A DNA stretch of 64,000 nucleotides from Toxotes chatareus (Eukaryota; Chordata; Actinopteri; Toxotidae), in NCBI GenBank assembly GCA_016801885.1, contig CM028902.1:20613580-20677579 (forward strand), in the 5' to 3' direction. The translations under genes and the position numbers were made by a program. Positions 35,491 to 49,384 of the stretch are shown piece after piece (the stretch's first letter is position 1; each line of letters begins with the position of its first letter). The notes under the pieces were generated by a model. That model was not told the origin of the DNA and did not search any database. It worked only from the letters and a program-made list of their open reading frames with translations.

Positions 35491-36550
35491 TTTTTCTTAA
35501 ACCTACTTTAAGCCTGGCCTGGCAGTTTATTTTGTCGAAGCTGGCAAAACTTCTGAAAGCAACCAGAGACACACATAACACAGCCCCAGGTGTGTTGAAG
35601 TGTGCAATGGTGGGCGGTGCACACTAGATGTACTCTGTGTGTGCCCGTGTGTGTGTTGTGTGCCGGTGTGTGTCTTTCTTGTTGCTGTCTCCTCCTTTTC
35701 CCATGTTGTTTTTGTTTTCTTTTCTCACAGTCACTTTTTTAAAAATCCTCTATCCCTCTTCTCTTCCCTCCTTCGTTCTTTCTGTCTTTCCACCTTTGTC
35801 TACAAATCCAATTGATTTGTGTTCCTTGTCTCTCGGCTTCTTGTGTCCTTCTTCCTCTTTCTCCTGGCCTCTCTTAACTTTTTTTTTTTTTTCATCATCA
35901 ACAACCCCCGCCCCCCCATCTCTCCACTCTGTTGGTTTTTAAGGTTTTGTGGTTTGTTTCTCTCCAGACTGTAATGAGCTCCAGGGGGAAAATTAGTGCT
36001 GGAATAACAAGCAAACATCAACACCATCTCCTCTCTTCCATCCAGATCCCTCCTTTCTCCTGCTCTTCTTATTTTCCCTCTTCATTTCTTCTCTTTATGT
36101 CTTGCTTTCCCGCCACTTGATTCTCCTTCCTGTCCTTCTTCTTTAACACATTTTTTTAAAATCAAACTTCACTCTGTTGTCTATCTCTGTTGTCATCCTC
36201 TTCCCCCTCTCACCAGACCCGTCTCAGTGGCACTTCCTTTCTTCTCCATTCCTTTTCTGTATAAGCTCTCTTCTTTCTTTTGTCACAGTGTTTTTTCTAC
36301 TTCTCTTTCCCTTTTAATTGCCAAATACTGTATTGGAACAAACATAAGACAACATTTCTACTCGTAATTACTTTGGAAAAACTGGAATGAGTTGCTTTCA
36401 ACACTCTTTCTCTCTGTCAACGTATGTTTCATAGATGTCCTGTTAAACTCTTACTAAAAGCTGATCCACTCCCCTCAGCCAATCAGAATCCAGAAACCGT
36501 GGTAATGATTTGGCTACTTGTATGTGGTGATTATAATGCTTTTCATTGTA
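35491..36550. other. Non-coding, pyrimidine-rich stretch
   Basis: C/T-rich low-complexity sequence (35640-36340) with TG and CTT runs. Frames here are F/L/S-rich artefacts. No exon or repeat family was recognised. Confidence 0.65.
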
Positions 36551-36658
36551 GGGTACATGAAATCAGTCCAGTAGGAGCTGGATCAGGGGCATCAGGAACA
36601 AAAGTAAGTGTTAGGCCTGACAGTTGCTTGTTTTATTCCACGTATATTGTGTCAGCAG

Positions 36659-36803
36659 AGGAAAACCCTCACAGCATCTAAGAGCCTCACGATCGCTTTT
36701 GACATCTTCCTCAACATTTTCCGTGACACTGACCCACAGGAGCTGAGAGTGCTCTTCTGCGTATACAAGTGCTACCACGAATACCTTGGTGACGTGAAAT
36801 AGA
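36659..36803 (+). CDS. Exon-like open segment, unassigned
   Basis: An acceptor-like TTGTGTCAGCAG precedes an open frame. It reads RKTLTASKSLTIAFDIFL, then NIFRDTDPQELRVLFCVYKC, then YHEYLGDVK and TAG. The codons are GC-ending, unlike nearby DNA, and the peptide is amphipathic and helix-like. I do not recognise the protein. The next island begins 24 bases later after a strong acceptor, but no donor gives a clean in-frame join, so the pair may be a gene remnant rather than a working gene. The small segment just upstream (36552-36603) ends in a perfect GTAAGT donor, but the implied 55-bp intron is too short for a vertebrate. Confidence 0.3.
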
Positions 36804-36826
36804 AATTTTTCTTGCTTTCATTTCAG

Positions 36827-36992
36827 TGAACACCTGTGCGTGCGACCTCTGCACACCACACAGTGTATGCTGCAGACCCACGAAGCCACCCTATTTCTAC
36901 TGACTGCCATCCAAAGACAGGTCCTACCTTTCATGGCCGACTGACAATGAATGGTTCCAGGCTCACCTCCATTCATAAAACCATGATTACAC
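36827..36992 (+). CDS. Exon-like open segment after a strong acceptor, unassigned
   Basis: The segment is bounded by a strong acceptor (CTTGCTTTCATTTCAG) and a CAG|GTAAAC donor. In one frame it reads EHLCVRPLHTTQCMLQTHEA, then TLFLLTAIQRQVLPFMAD and TGA (ends near 36943). This helix-like peptide is plausible as a protein C-terminus. A second frame stays open from 36830 to the donor. The parent gene is not recognised. Together with 36659-36803 it may be the 3' end of a gene or a decayed duplicate. It could also be exons of a long non-coding RNA. Confidence 0.3.
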
Positions 36993-39900
36993 AGGTAAAC
37001 GTTCTTTGTTGGTGCTGTCAGGTGGAGGAGGGAAGATGGTCCCTTGAACCTTTAACTGATCGCCTACGCACGTAACGCAAGTTGTGAACTTAACGCATGC
37101 TGTGATTGGTCTGGGTCCAAGGTGTAGTCTGGTTTGTTTGGTTTGAATTTGGAGGCCAAGAATTTACGACTCTTGTATTGAACCTTGAGTGTAAATCTTT
37201 TTAAGTAACATTTTCTGACCGAGATTGACTTATTGTATTGCACATTCGATTTCATTTTCTTACAGGATACAGAATTACAGATATATGCCATTAAAAATGA
37301 TAAATTAAAAAGTTGCCTTAAGCATCATGCCCACCCTGTTTCATTTACAGTTTCTTATTTTCACAAAGTTTTCATCCAAAAACAAGAGCTGCATAAAGAA
37401 GTGGGTGATGCTGTTTTATAATCAGACTCTTACTTTCTGATTAACATTAGTTGTTGGTATTTTAATTACAGCAATGGTATTAGGAATTTACCAGCATGTG
37501 TCTTTGTGTGTGTCAGTGGCGCCATTTATTTACCACATCCACAATGTGGATGCATGTGTGACTGATGGAGTGTGTGTGTGTGTTCATTTTGCTCGCAGCA
37601 GTGGGTCTGTCCAGAGGCCTTGTCCTCCAGCAGTAATTTGATTGTGGCAGAGTGAGGGAGGCGTAATTGTCTGCAGCAGGTCACTGCATAGCAAACAAAG
37701 TGTGTGTGTGGTTGTGTGTGTGGTGTTTGTACGCACCTCTGTCCTCTCCCCCAGTTTCTGCTCCGCTGTCGTCCTCCTGTCCTCCTCCTCATCGCAGATA
37801 TTCTCCTCTTCTCTCCTCTCAATGTCAAGAGAAAGCTGACAGTTGGGTCTGAGGCAGCATTATATTTTCAGATCTATGGAAATGTGCACACGCTCACTCA
37901 TTCACGCACTCACAGTTCTTGCTGCCATACTCACTTTTTGCCCCCGTGCCCTCTCAATCCGGCCAGATGGGCATGAAGGCAGATAGACGTTCAACGAGAG
38001 AGACCAACAGAGAGCAAGTCAGAATGACATATAAAAAGGAACAGGCCAGCATTTTTTTTTTTTGTCCCAATGACAGATAACCTTTGACCTCTACCCATAC
38101 TCACCCATTCTTCAGGTCACACACACTCACTCAAATGCAGACACATCCATGCGAGCTTGCTCTGTACCATTTACAGATCATTTGACACATACTCCCTGTG
38201 GCCATCGCCTTCATCTCAACCTCTGTCACTCAAACAACACGAACAAACAAAGAGACACAGATAAAAACATAAATTCTTCTTCTTAAAAAGCAAATGTGGC
38301 AATGTACATATTTTAAATACTAAACAATACAAGGAAAAGTCTGATCAACATGGCAGCCCAGTACTGGATTTTTAAAAATGATATATTCATCTTTCTAATT
38401 ACATGTGTTTCTCTTGGATTTCTATTTAATTCTCACTCTACATCCCGAGCTTCAGTTTCGCATGTGGGTGCAGAAAATCAAAATTCAAAATCAATTACAT
38501 GTGTAAACGTGACAATACAGCAAAAAAATCGTTGTGGCAAATTCCCTGCACAGTTCCAGTGGAGGTGACAATGCAAGACTTTAAATAACTGACTCTGGAT
38601 CAGTTTCCAACACAGGCACATTTCATGATGTTTTTCTTTGGATACTGGACCTAACAGTTCAGCAACTTGTGCAGTTTGTAGGTGTGATGTCTGAATCCTC
38701 CAGTGTACATACACTTACAATGGACTTATCTCTGAAGCAGGAGACACGTTGTGTCCAGCTGTTAAAGAGTCAGGATTTTTTCTTAATGTTGTAGATGTAA
38801 TTTTAAGAATTTATAACAAGCTAATTGAACTTTTTTGTGGAAAACTCATACCAGACACAAATTGTTCCAGACTGTTGTTTTTTTTTTTTTTTTTTTTTGT
38901 TAAAAATATTTACATAATTAGAGTAAAAAAGAATTCTGGCTAAGTGGCTGCATACATGAATCCAGATTGTAAACAAGTGGCCATTACTGCGGTGGTACTC
39001 GTAAACTCATGTATGATACTGTAATTTATGTAGAGCATTTTACTTTTTAAGCACTTCAGCCAAGACATTCGTCCAGGAGATAAATTCAGAGTTGAAAATA
39101 TCATATGCCATTAAAATAAAGCTTATGATGTAAAATACTTTTATACAAATTACTTTTAATACAATTTTTTTTTTTCAGATGTGTAGATGGCTTATCTGAA
39201 TTGTCCTATGAACCTGGACTTCCTCCTCCCTTTTAAACATACAGAAGGGCTGTTTTTTTTTTTTAACATTCACTCATTCCCATACTGATTGGTATTACCT
39301 ATTGCTGATCAAACTGACTGAACTAAAAACACTGTCCAGAATGTGTTCATACTTTTGTTGTTTTTAGACAAACCTTACATTTAGAGCAACATTTTTGTTC
39401 TAAAAAAATTGTTTCGCATTATGAAGTTCGTAGGAGACGAGGTGGCAGAATGACACTTTCAGCAAACACTGATACAAAGCACAGTGCATCCCCTCTCACA
39501 GATGGGATGAAAATATTCATTCTATGGATATTTCATGACATTTAACATTCATGTTAAAAAAAAAAAACTCAGCTGTGTTCAAATTGAATACATTCGCCGG
39601 CACTATATAATTTAGCAGAGAGAATGGAAAAATGTGACATGCTGGACTCCTCAGTGCTGTGTGGCTGTGGTGTCACGAGCGGAGCCTGACTGTGTTGGTT
39701 TTGTGTTATGAGCTGAGGTGATGGGGGATTGCAAGTGAAAGACCAGAACACAGAGTTATAGATAGACATTACACAGAGCAAAGAACAGAATATAATGAAC
39801 ATATTATTTGGTGTCTATGTTCCCAGCACTCTGTGCTTGTTAATCAGCGGCTGGTTATTAACGTTTTCTACAACACTCTCAAAGCCAAAACTTTGCAAAG

Positions 39901-41341
39901 GATTTTCTGTTTATTGGAAAACACACGATGATCTGATTTTAGCACTGTCAAATGTGTGATCCTGAGCTGACGGTAGGAGATGTGTGTAATCATCACAAAT
40001 TTGTGAGAAACACATCATCTCTCTGATTCATTTGATTCACCAATGTTTCTTGCTGGAAACATTTTTTTTTTTTTTACCATGCTAACAAGTCTGTGTAGCC
40101 AAAGCCTGATATACAGTAGCTTCATGCCGTAAGACTCTTTGTCTACCAAAAACTACCAATACACCAAAGAGCAGTGTCATTGCATCTGGTGGCATATTCT
40201 TTCATCTTTAAAGATGACTATACTAGCTATGTAACCCGAACCCAGTCCAAATCCTGATACAGAGTCCGATCCAATACTGATATATAATTAAACTTTGATC
40301 AAATATGTATCCGGCACATTGATATTAAAGCTACAGCTTTCTAAATTTAGAATATCAAATTTTTCATGCGCTATTTAATCCAAATACTGAAGGCCCTGCT
40401 TAAAAAGTAATATTATTAAACTTAAAATATTGATACGATATGACTGAAAGTTTAACTGGAAGAATGCGACTCCAAACATTGATGCGAAGAGATCAGGGAG
40501 AGAGAAGGTGAATCAGTGTCGGGGCCGAGACGATGAAAACACTCAGTCCACTCATGGTTGTGTCGTGCCAAAGAATACGGAAGGTTTTCCCTCAGGAGTG
40601 ATCTTTGGCTGAGTACAGACACACCGAACAGAAAACAGCCGAGCTTAATTTTGATCTGTCTTTAAGTTACTAACCGAATTAATTAGCGCTAATTAGCGAC
40701 AGCTTACGTGAACCATCACTGGTATTGTGTTGTGCTACCTGCATGCTTTGTGCACTGCTGCTTGCTAATAAATGAGAGGAGAGATTAAGGATTTATACAA
40801 CCTCTTTTAGTTTATCTTTGTATTTTACCAACTGGGGTGTTGCAGCAAAGTCATACTCTTTAAAACAGGAACCAGATTCAGAGTTGTAAATGTAAGACTG
40901 TGCTAATATACAAACTCAGCGCTGGGCAATCAATAACCCAAATCATTTAAAAACCCCAATTTGGATTTGCCGTACTCAATAACCGTGTCACATTTGTGAT
41001 GCTGAGGAATAAAGTGCATCACCTTGCTCGAGTGGCCTGAAGTGTCCTCTTTTAGGAATCTTGATAACTGCGCTGTTGAAAATCAAGAGTGAACTGAGTG
41101 AGTCTGCGTTTCCTCATGTTTGGTGTTTTACCGTCTGTTTTTAACACCAGAGCTCTGAGATTTGACTGTTGTAGCACTCTTTCAGTCAAATCGAGACAAC
41201 CTGTGTCATGAAGCCTGTCTTTGTCAAGCGGGTGATCCCTGTCTCTCACTGTTCTTCATCTTCTTCTTCTTCTTCTAAAAATTTGTTTTGAACCGCCTCT
41301 CTGCCTGAACAGCGTGTTGGGTTTTTTTGTTTTTTTTTAAG
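36993..41341. other. Intergenic DNA, no gene recognised
   Basis: AT-rich with poly-T runs (38878-38899, 39167-39177) and short TG tracts. A possible acceptor at 37265 precedes a frame of about 50 codons (to 37421) with AT-rich random composition; I do not call it. Confidence 0.6.
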
Positions 41342-41493
41342 GCTTTGGCTTCTGCAGGCAGACTACAAAAGGAACTGAGGGCAACTCTCAGTGAAGACCT
41401 GGCAGAAACCTCAAATGAGAAACTGACCCAACATGAAGAATGTACATATGGAGGAGATAAAATCGAGAGGGTGGGATGGGCACATGTGTATGG
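41342..41493 (+). CDS. Exon-like open segment with good splice signals, unassigned
   Basis: A T-rich acceptor (TTTTTTTTTAAG) precedes 152 bases that are open in one frame and end at a near-perfect donor, TATGG|GTAAGT. The frame reads ALASAGRLQKELRATLSEDL, then AETSNEKLTQHEECTYGGDK, then IERVGWAHVY. It is hydrophilic and coiled-coil-like at its start. I found no adjoining exons and do not recognise the peptide. A lncRNA exon or chance pairing of splice signals is equally possible. Confidence 0.25.
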
Positions 41494-43419
41494 GTAAGTA
41501 TGAAATAGTATGTGTGTGAGAAGACTCTAACCTGTGTGTACTAGCTCTCAGTTTTGTGTCTTTCTAGTCTGTGACTGACAGCATGAGGGAGCAGGGTGAT
41601 CAGTGCGAAAAGGAACATGCTCTGTCTCTGTTTCCTGTGACACACCGATGCTGCAGCAGGTGGTTTCCCACAGGAATACAGAGAGGACTGCAACAATGGT
41701 GAAGAGACACTGGTGTTGAGGCAGGAGGGCAGGGGGACGGACAGTTGTACTGATTTGAAAACAGTTTTCCAAATTTATGAATTGAAATGAGAAATTCTTC
41801 CCCAAAGACATTTTTTTTTTTGTTTTTTTGGATTTGTGTTTGTTTTGTTTTTCACAGTGGTTACGTCATAATTCCTCAGGCTGTTTGACAAGAATCTACT
41901 GAGTGAATCAGTGTGAAAATAGAAAATAAAGCACACTCATTCTGTGCCATCAGCTCAGCACAGCCCACGTGAGAACAATGTGAGCAAGGAACCCTCAACA
42001 TTTTAGCAGCTGCATAAAAGCTTAGAGCTCCTGACAAAAATAGACACATCCAATCCTCATCTGCTGCAGGAGGATAAAATAAGTATGCTTTGGTAACCTT
42101 AGACATAGTTTTCTAATGATAATAATACTAATTAAAAAGATTTTAATCAATCAATTTAACAGCTGAACATTGATAAATTGGAAAATTCACCCTATAAGGT
42201 TTGTGATAAAGGTGCAGGTGAGCAAAAATCTGAAATCTTAAATGTGCACTGACCTGAATAAATATTAGCTATTTCTGATGATCTCATGGTCTAAAACAAG
42301 GAGTTAGATTATCATCTGTCAGAGACTTTTAAAATGACCATGCATGCATACATGTAAACCCATGAATGACAGCATTATTCCACATCTGTATCTCTTGCCT
42401 AAAATATTATTTTGAAATTACTTTTGACCGATTGTTTGAAAGAAGCTAACCAACACCACAGAATCACCATTTGGCACCAATTTCAGCAATTAACCTGATG
42501 CTCTTCACTCCTCTGTGTCTTGTATTTACTGAAACCTCTTTCATGACCCACATTTTGGCTTCATTGCTGGAAAAGCACAGGTGAGACAAATTTTGTTAAT
42601 GATGGCTCAGTTCTATTAAGTGTCCCAGTCTGCCATGGAGCTGATTCACCTAAATGGAATGTGCTTGTTATTTATGTTATTGATTACAGTTGTGTTTTCC
42701 TTCCTATGACATGCCAAAATATCTGCTGTGAAAAAGCTCTGCTTCCAGAGTCTGGGTTTGTCACAGTTACTTTGTCTTTCCTCTGTGTTGATGGCCTTAA
42801 GTCTCTATAAATGTACCTTCACATGGTTTTTCTGCAGTGACACTAATGGCACATATATACAGTATCGTGGCAGCTGCTACTGGTAATACAGGTTACTCAG
42901 ATTTGTCATTCTCTTCATGGACAGTTTACACTATTTTAACTGAGCCTCCAGGATGAGTACCGCTACTACTGTGATACTAATGGGAAATTCTTATCCTCAT
43001 AGTGTAACATCTACATTTCACAGTCTTGGAAGAAAAAGTAATTCTTGGTAAAAAAAAAAAAAAAAAAAAAAAAGCAGCTGTCAGAATGGAATTCCAAAGT
43101 AATGAATCAGTTGACCAACCTTTGCTTTGCTACAGGAACAATCAGACGTGTAGGCAGCTTAAGACATTTAAATGTCAAAGAAAATCAAAGAAAAATGAAT
43201 GGTGTTATTTGTAGCTTCAGATAATCTCTTTTGTGAGTCAACAAATACACTGACTGGAAATGAACTTCAAATGCTACCATGTACCCCACTGCTTTTCTGC
43301 GAGGTATCCCCCTCACTCTGAGGAAAGACAGCTGTTGTCAAGACCACTTAAGCAGTCAACACAAGTCTAAGTCTCAGCAAAGTCCAAATGTGGATTAGAT
43401 GCAGAAAAGGGTTCCTCGT

Positions 43420-43575
43420 AGACAAAGAAAGACATACAGAGAGAACTGGAAAGATTCAGAGAGACTCAAGAAGAAAGACAGTGAGAAAGATATAAAGACA
43501 GAGAGAGGGGTGATGACAGCTAATGAGACAGGTGTGAAGGAGGAGGGTCAAGGTGACTCTTACTCTTAATGTGAC
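43420..43575. repeat. Dispersed repeat copy B (partner at 4040-4195)
   Basis: Same orientation as copy A. It shares GAGAGAGGGGTGATGACAGC exactly, plus GAGGAGGGTCAAGGTGA and surrounding GA-rich sequence. Confidence 0.75.
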
Positions 43576-43884
43576 ACAGAAAAGTGTTATGTTCTGGTAA
43601 CATTGGAAAACTTACCGAACACCAGTTGTTTGGTGGACCTTTTCTTCTCTGGGTTGCACCTTGAGGGCCACAGAGGCTGTCCAGTCCCAGTCCCTGTGAC
43701 TGGACAACTTTGTTTCCTCGAAATCATACATTTAAACTGCATCATCTTTTCTATACAGCGAAACTGTAACAGCAAATACATTTTGGAGGAAACATAATCA
43801 CTGGCTGGATTATGTTCAGAGGCAACAAATTTTTTTTGAATTAATGAAGAATTACTGCTATTAATGGCAGCGGAGTCATCAGGA

Positions 43885-44240
43885 GGTGGTAGGGACAGAT
43901 GGTATGATGATGTACGTAAGCACATGACTGTCATGCCAGTGACTGGGGTTTTGTCTGTGATTAGTTTTAGGCAACAGAACCACTTTGGTTAAGGTTAGTG
44001 AAAAACTTTTTCTGTACTGAACCAGACTGTGATCTTTCCGTGATCTGGACTGTGACTGACTGCTTAGTTTTAAACATGAAAACACATGAAATTCGCTCAT
44101 GAACCATGGTACATGTCCACATCGATCATGTTGGACATGTTGCTGATAGCAGACATATTCAGACGCACTGACGTACTGCTCTGGAGCAGGCTGCAGAGAC
44201 AGCCTGGGACTGTAATAAGCCTTTCTGGTCATCTAGACTG
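43885..44240. repeat. Decayed interspersed teleost repeat
   Basis: Contains GGCAACAGAACCACTTTGG, then TTAAGGTTAG. From memory this is the hallmark of a common fish repeat; a related copy lies at 33895-34290. Confidence 0.5.
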
Positions 44241-47200
44241 TGTTTCAGTGCGGCTGAATTCATGGTGTAGTCACTCTCATTTAAGTTTCTGTCTGTTTCT
44301 GTTGTCAGACAACAGAACAAGGAAGAAATAGCCTAGTGATTTAATCATGGTGCAAATATCAGAATGTTATTCCCAAGCTGCTGCACCGCAGTGCTACACA
44401 GCCGTTAAACCTCCACTCTGTCCCTCTCTGTGGTGAGCCATACTGTGTGTGTTCTCTATCTCATTTATACGTTTTTCTGTTTTGTGTGTCAGACATCGGT
44501 GAGGATACGTAATACACAGAAAAATATTTTTTTCCTCACCATACTATTGTTAACCAGAAGGAACTGCTGGTTGCTGATAAAATCTGTAGGCTTTTATATG
44601 GCAGCGACATTGTCTGACAACGCAAGTACACATGTACGACAGCGTCTGTGTGATATATCACATTTAAAATGAGTGAAGTTGTCTTCCTTACTGTCGCCTA
44701 TCTCATATAATATTTCTGTGACTTGCAGTACAGTGCAAAGCATGTTAAATAATAGATCTTTGACTGTCTGAAACCCTGTGTAAACGATTATGATTCATCC
44801 ACTGCGGTCCCTTGTGTGACATAAAATACACTGAGACAATTCCCAAGCTGCTTTAGGTCTCCTCTCTGCATCCACATGACAAAGGAGTGACTTTGTGACA
44901 CCTGGTAGAAGATAAAAGAACAGCAGTTTAGATTTCATGAGACCGGAAAACAGAGTCACAGGCAACAGCCCTGCAGGCAGCGAAGAAAGAAAAAGAGGGA
45001 AAATTGTACTAAATAGAAAAACTTTGGTGGCTTGATTTAGCTTAACTGGACTGCTGAAGTTTCATAGTCTCAGATGAAACTAAATTAATTAAATTGAAAA
45101 TGAATTGCAATAAAAAAGCCCCTCTTTTATCAGAAAATAGCTGAGTAAGATTTTGTCAAGACTGAGTCCAAAAGGGGCCCAGTCTGAGTCAAAACAGAGC
45201 CTTGAGACTGAGACTGGACTCGAGTGCCACAGTGGAGAAAAGAGACGAGAGGGCAGGGAAAGTTGAGAGAGAAGCTAAAAGAGAGAGAAAAACTACAGCA
45301 GGAGAGGTTAGGAGATGAGTAGAGTAAAGAGGAAATGAGAGCAGAGTAGAGAAGGAGAGTGGAGTGGAGTGTAGAGGAGAGGAGTAGAGGCCGGCCGTGA
45401 AAGGCTCTCACATCAGGCTAATGTGTTTTGTGGCATCCAGCAGGTGTGTTGCTTGGACAGACGCCCGGACTGGTCAGCTGACTCTGGGAGTGAGAGACAG
45501 AAACACCAGCTCCACACACATAGTAACACTGATGGTCGATGACTTATGTTTACATCCAAAACAAGATATTGTCTTTCATAGAGAGTTTGTCATATTTGTG
45601 TAGTTGTGATTCATTTCTGCATTTGGTGAAATACAGGACACCATGGTAAAGTTGTTTTGAACATTCAGACAACACTTGTTACCCACATTAAAAATCAAGT
45701 CTGCCTTTCATCACCCTGACCGCCACACTCTTCAGGGATCCTTTTACTCTGTCCAAACTGCTTATCAGATGGTCAGATTGCGTTGGAAACACCATTTCCT
45801 CAAACCCTTCCTACATATGGATCAGAGGGGTTTATGACCGATCATGTCTGGTTTTGAGCTTCTTTCTCCAGCTATCTTTATTCATTTGTTAGACAACTAT
45901 TTGTGGTATTTTTCACCTGAACAATGATGTGCAACACTCTGAATATCTACCTGGAGAGGCTGAAAATGTGTGCTGTGATCCCAGATCAGATATAAACATT
46001 TCAGATGTCTAACATGGTTGGACAGCATGTGTTACAAAGCAGTTCTGACACAGCCCTTATTTTCTGAAGCCCCCAGGGTTCCCCAAAACGTGGAAGAATG
46101 TAAAAGCCTGAAAAACCCTCTCAGTGTACAGTACAGTATTCACCCAGTGAGCAACTTTCATTTGGGGGGGGCATCTTAGAATACAGTGTTCTGATACCTG
46201 TACCTGACAGCCTCTGTGTATCCTCTGCACACCCATTTCTGCATTCGCACTGAATATTGGCATTGGGTTTAAATCGTGAGGCGAATTCTTAGGAATACTG
46301 GCCTGGGAGACTCAGGTTTCAATGCTGAGAAACACTGAAAATTCAAGTGGAAATTTATGGGATCGAGCAGCTCATTCCACTTTACAGCTCTGTTGCCTGT
46401 ACTCTGCCTATTACTCTATCAAGTGTTCAGCAACACAGGGATTTTATAGAATATTAGATAGAATATTGTTTACTGACCGGGAAATGCAGTCCACACAGAC
46501 TACAATCACAGTAAGAAAACTCATTCTTATGTAGTTTGTAATTTATTTATTGATTTGGCTGTGTTATTGAGACAGGTGAAGAAGATAAATAGGAAGTCGA
46601 GGCAGACGTGGGAGCAGGAACAGGAGGGAGGAAGAAAGAAGGAGATGCCCGTTGTCATGCCCACTGGCAAAGCTTTCTCTCATGCACAGATTTGGCCCTG
46701 AAAGATCAGCGGCAGGAGGGCAGGAGCTGGGCAGCGTGTGTGTTGGTCTGTGGAGGTACGTCTGTGTGTTTGAAGCAATAGAGGGGAAAGAGAGATGAGC
46801 AGAGGGGAGACGTTAGGATTGAGATAGAGTAATCACTTGATGGAAGGAGGTAGTGATGAGGAGGAGGAACAGAGCGAGAGAAAAGAGGTAGAGACGCCAT
46901 ATGGCCTCGCTTCAGGAGAGAGGAGGGCGAAGATGACTGATCGAGGAAGAGGTGACTTAGTGTGCACTCGGTCCAGTGGGCGACCAGAACAACACACAGA
47001 ATCCACTCAGGACCTGGTGAGGTTCTTCATATCCGCGATAAATAAGAGAAAAATACTGAGTAGAACACACATTTTACTCAGTTTAGAAGCCTCCAGGAGC
47101 TGACACTGAAGAGGAGTGATCATTATTCTGTTCAGCCCACTCTGTCTTTCTCTTGCTTTATCCCTCTCAACTCATGTCATCTCTGCTGTGTTTCCCTGCT

Positions 47201-48829
47201 CATCACATTTTCTTAAATTGCAGCATCGTCTCTCTCATTTCCTTGCCCACAATATTTTTTCTTTTCTACTTTTAAAGGGACACCAATACACCAGTCCCAT
47301 GGCCAGTAAGCTCTTTAATCATTTTATCATTTATTGAAGGCAAGAGTTGCAACCCTTTTCTCACTTTGTGCTGTGTTTCTGGACAAACACAGATGGGAGT
47401 CTATTAGCAGTCTTCTCACTGCAAAATGATAAGTTGTGCAGAGATTTTATCTGCCAAAAAACTGGTCTTTTCCTTTTAAAAGAATACTCATAGTAGCGAG
47501 AGTCACACAAACATGAAAACAGGGAAACGCAGACACTTATTTGGCTGTTGAATAAATAATATTTTTAATCAGTGTGTACAGACCTTAAGCTTAAGTTTAC
47601 TTTTATTAAGGAAAAGTTTTACAACAAGTCCTCTAAATTAAACAATGTCCTCCAGAACAACATATAGAGGTATTTTCTTATCTGACTCCGTCTTCCACTT
47701 GTGTCACTTGAACATATGTCATTTTGTGGCATTTGCTAAGTCAAATGATGATGATATTGTTCTTCGTAGGACAATCTCAGTCCTCAACATAATCTTTGTC
47801 TTGTGGACATTTCTGCACAATCTCAGATTACGTTCTGTAGCAATGTGTTGTCACATCAAATGCTTAAAATTCTTGTTGCAGATCCAGACTAAGGTGAACC
47901 TCCAAATTCACTGGAGCCAGCTGAAGACAGTATACTGTACCTATGACTAAGAAAGTGTTTGTATAATCAGGTGACAGGTGCTCGCCATTGATATGTTTCT
48001 TAACCATCTAGCTAAGGCTAACCTTGTCTGTATGGTATGTCTTAACTTCTACAGAGCTTCAGCTGGTTTACAGCCATTCTGACATTATCCTGTAAGATAC
48101 CTTGGTAAACTTGGGAATTCATGTATAGACAGTTTGTCTAACTGTGGACTGGTGAATATCTAAACTCTTGTAAATGGCAAACTCAAAATATTATAGTTTT
48201 TCAAAGTAGCTCTGATCCACACCTCCAGTCTGCTGTTTTTGACTGGACCCCAGCTTTTCCAACTCCTGACTCAAATTAGCTTTTGTCGATGTCGTTAGCT
48301 GAGGGGTTCACATATTTTTGCCAAGCTGAATTGTGAATCTTTCAATGATGTTTTCAATATGGACAAGAACAACACATTGTGTGTTATTATCAAACAAATT
48401 TATACCTAAGTTAAGATAATTCTTCAGAGGTCACTTACCTTCTAGTCTTTTCTTTGCCATTATTGTTCCTGTTTGATGTTCACAACCAGGTGGCAACACA
48501 TGAAGAAAACTGCTAATGTCTGTGGTTTGTCATTGGTTTATTTGCTTATAATGCGCTTTCCAAGCACAAGATGTGCTCTTTAAAAGATTTCTCTGCTGAT
48601 GTGACTCTGTCACAAATGGACAAAAAGGTCAGAAATCTTGGATGTCTTAAGGTGAACTGGATGCCACATTCAAAGATGGCACCTCATTCACTGCTATGAA
48701 AGTTGTTCACCAAGTGCACACACCAAAAATGTCTGCCATGGAGCATACTGAATGGATCAGACTGAACTTTTCATTTCATATCATTCTTTGTATGAACTGA
48801 TGAACACATCAGAGATATGAGCAGTGATT

Positions 48830-49095
48830 CAGGTCTTGAATCAGGCGAGGTGTAAACTTGCTTTTTCAGCCCTGCTAGCGTCAGACATGCTAATGACAGG
48901 GGTGAGTCTAGAGATGTCAGTGTCAGTCTATCTGTTGGTCGGTTGGGGTCCAGACTGGAATATCTCAACAACTAGTGAAAGTATTGCCATGAAACAGATA
49001 TTCATGGTGTCCAGAACATGAATCCACCAGCAGCAGGTCAAAGCTCAGGCTTTTGTTCTGACTAACTCTGCCAAAAATATTACTTTGCAACTGTT
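48830..49095. repeat. Decayed interspersed teleost repeat
   Basis: Contains TTGGGGTCCAGACTGGAATA, TCTCAACAACTAGTG, ATTGCCATGAAACAGATATT and CCACCAGCAGCAGGTC, in the order expected for the common fish repeat of the 'ggtccagactgaaatatctcaacaactatt' type. It is the same family, by memory, as the copy at 23255-23530. Confidence 0.6.
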
Positions 49096-49384
49096 GCTAT
49101 TGATGGCTGAGAGAAAAGGTATTATGGTGAGGTCAGGGGATCCAAGACTGGGGTTGTTAACCTGCATCACTAGGGCTTGTATTCAAATAACAGCAGTTAA
49201 GAGTGAGTCTTTCAGCAGATGCGTGGGTGGTGGGGGGTTTGTTGTTAGAGAAACTGGAGAAAAGGGTATGGACCATGTTGATGTGTGCCAAGTCATCTCA
49301 ACAGCACATGTTCTCTTTTTGTATTGAAGCCCTTATTGGCAACACTGAGCTGCTTATAAACACAGTGAGCATTTGAAATAGAGC

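Noticed and set aside
37010..37025. GGTGCTGTCAGG resembling a second RE1
   Set aside because: Only part of one half site matches; the other half site is missing.
37233..37421. 62-codon frame after a possible acceptor
   Set aside because: AT-rich with random-looking composition and no donor or recognised peptide.
46837..47103. 88-codon acidic/basic frame
   Set aside because: It reads through GAG/GAA-rich sequence, with no splice context or motif.
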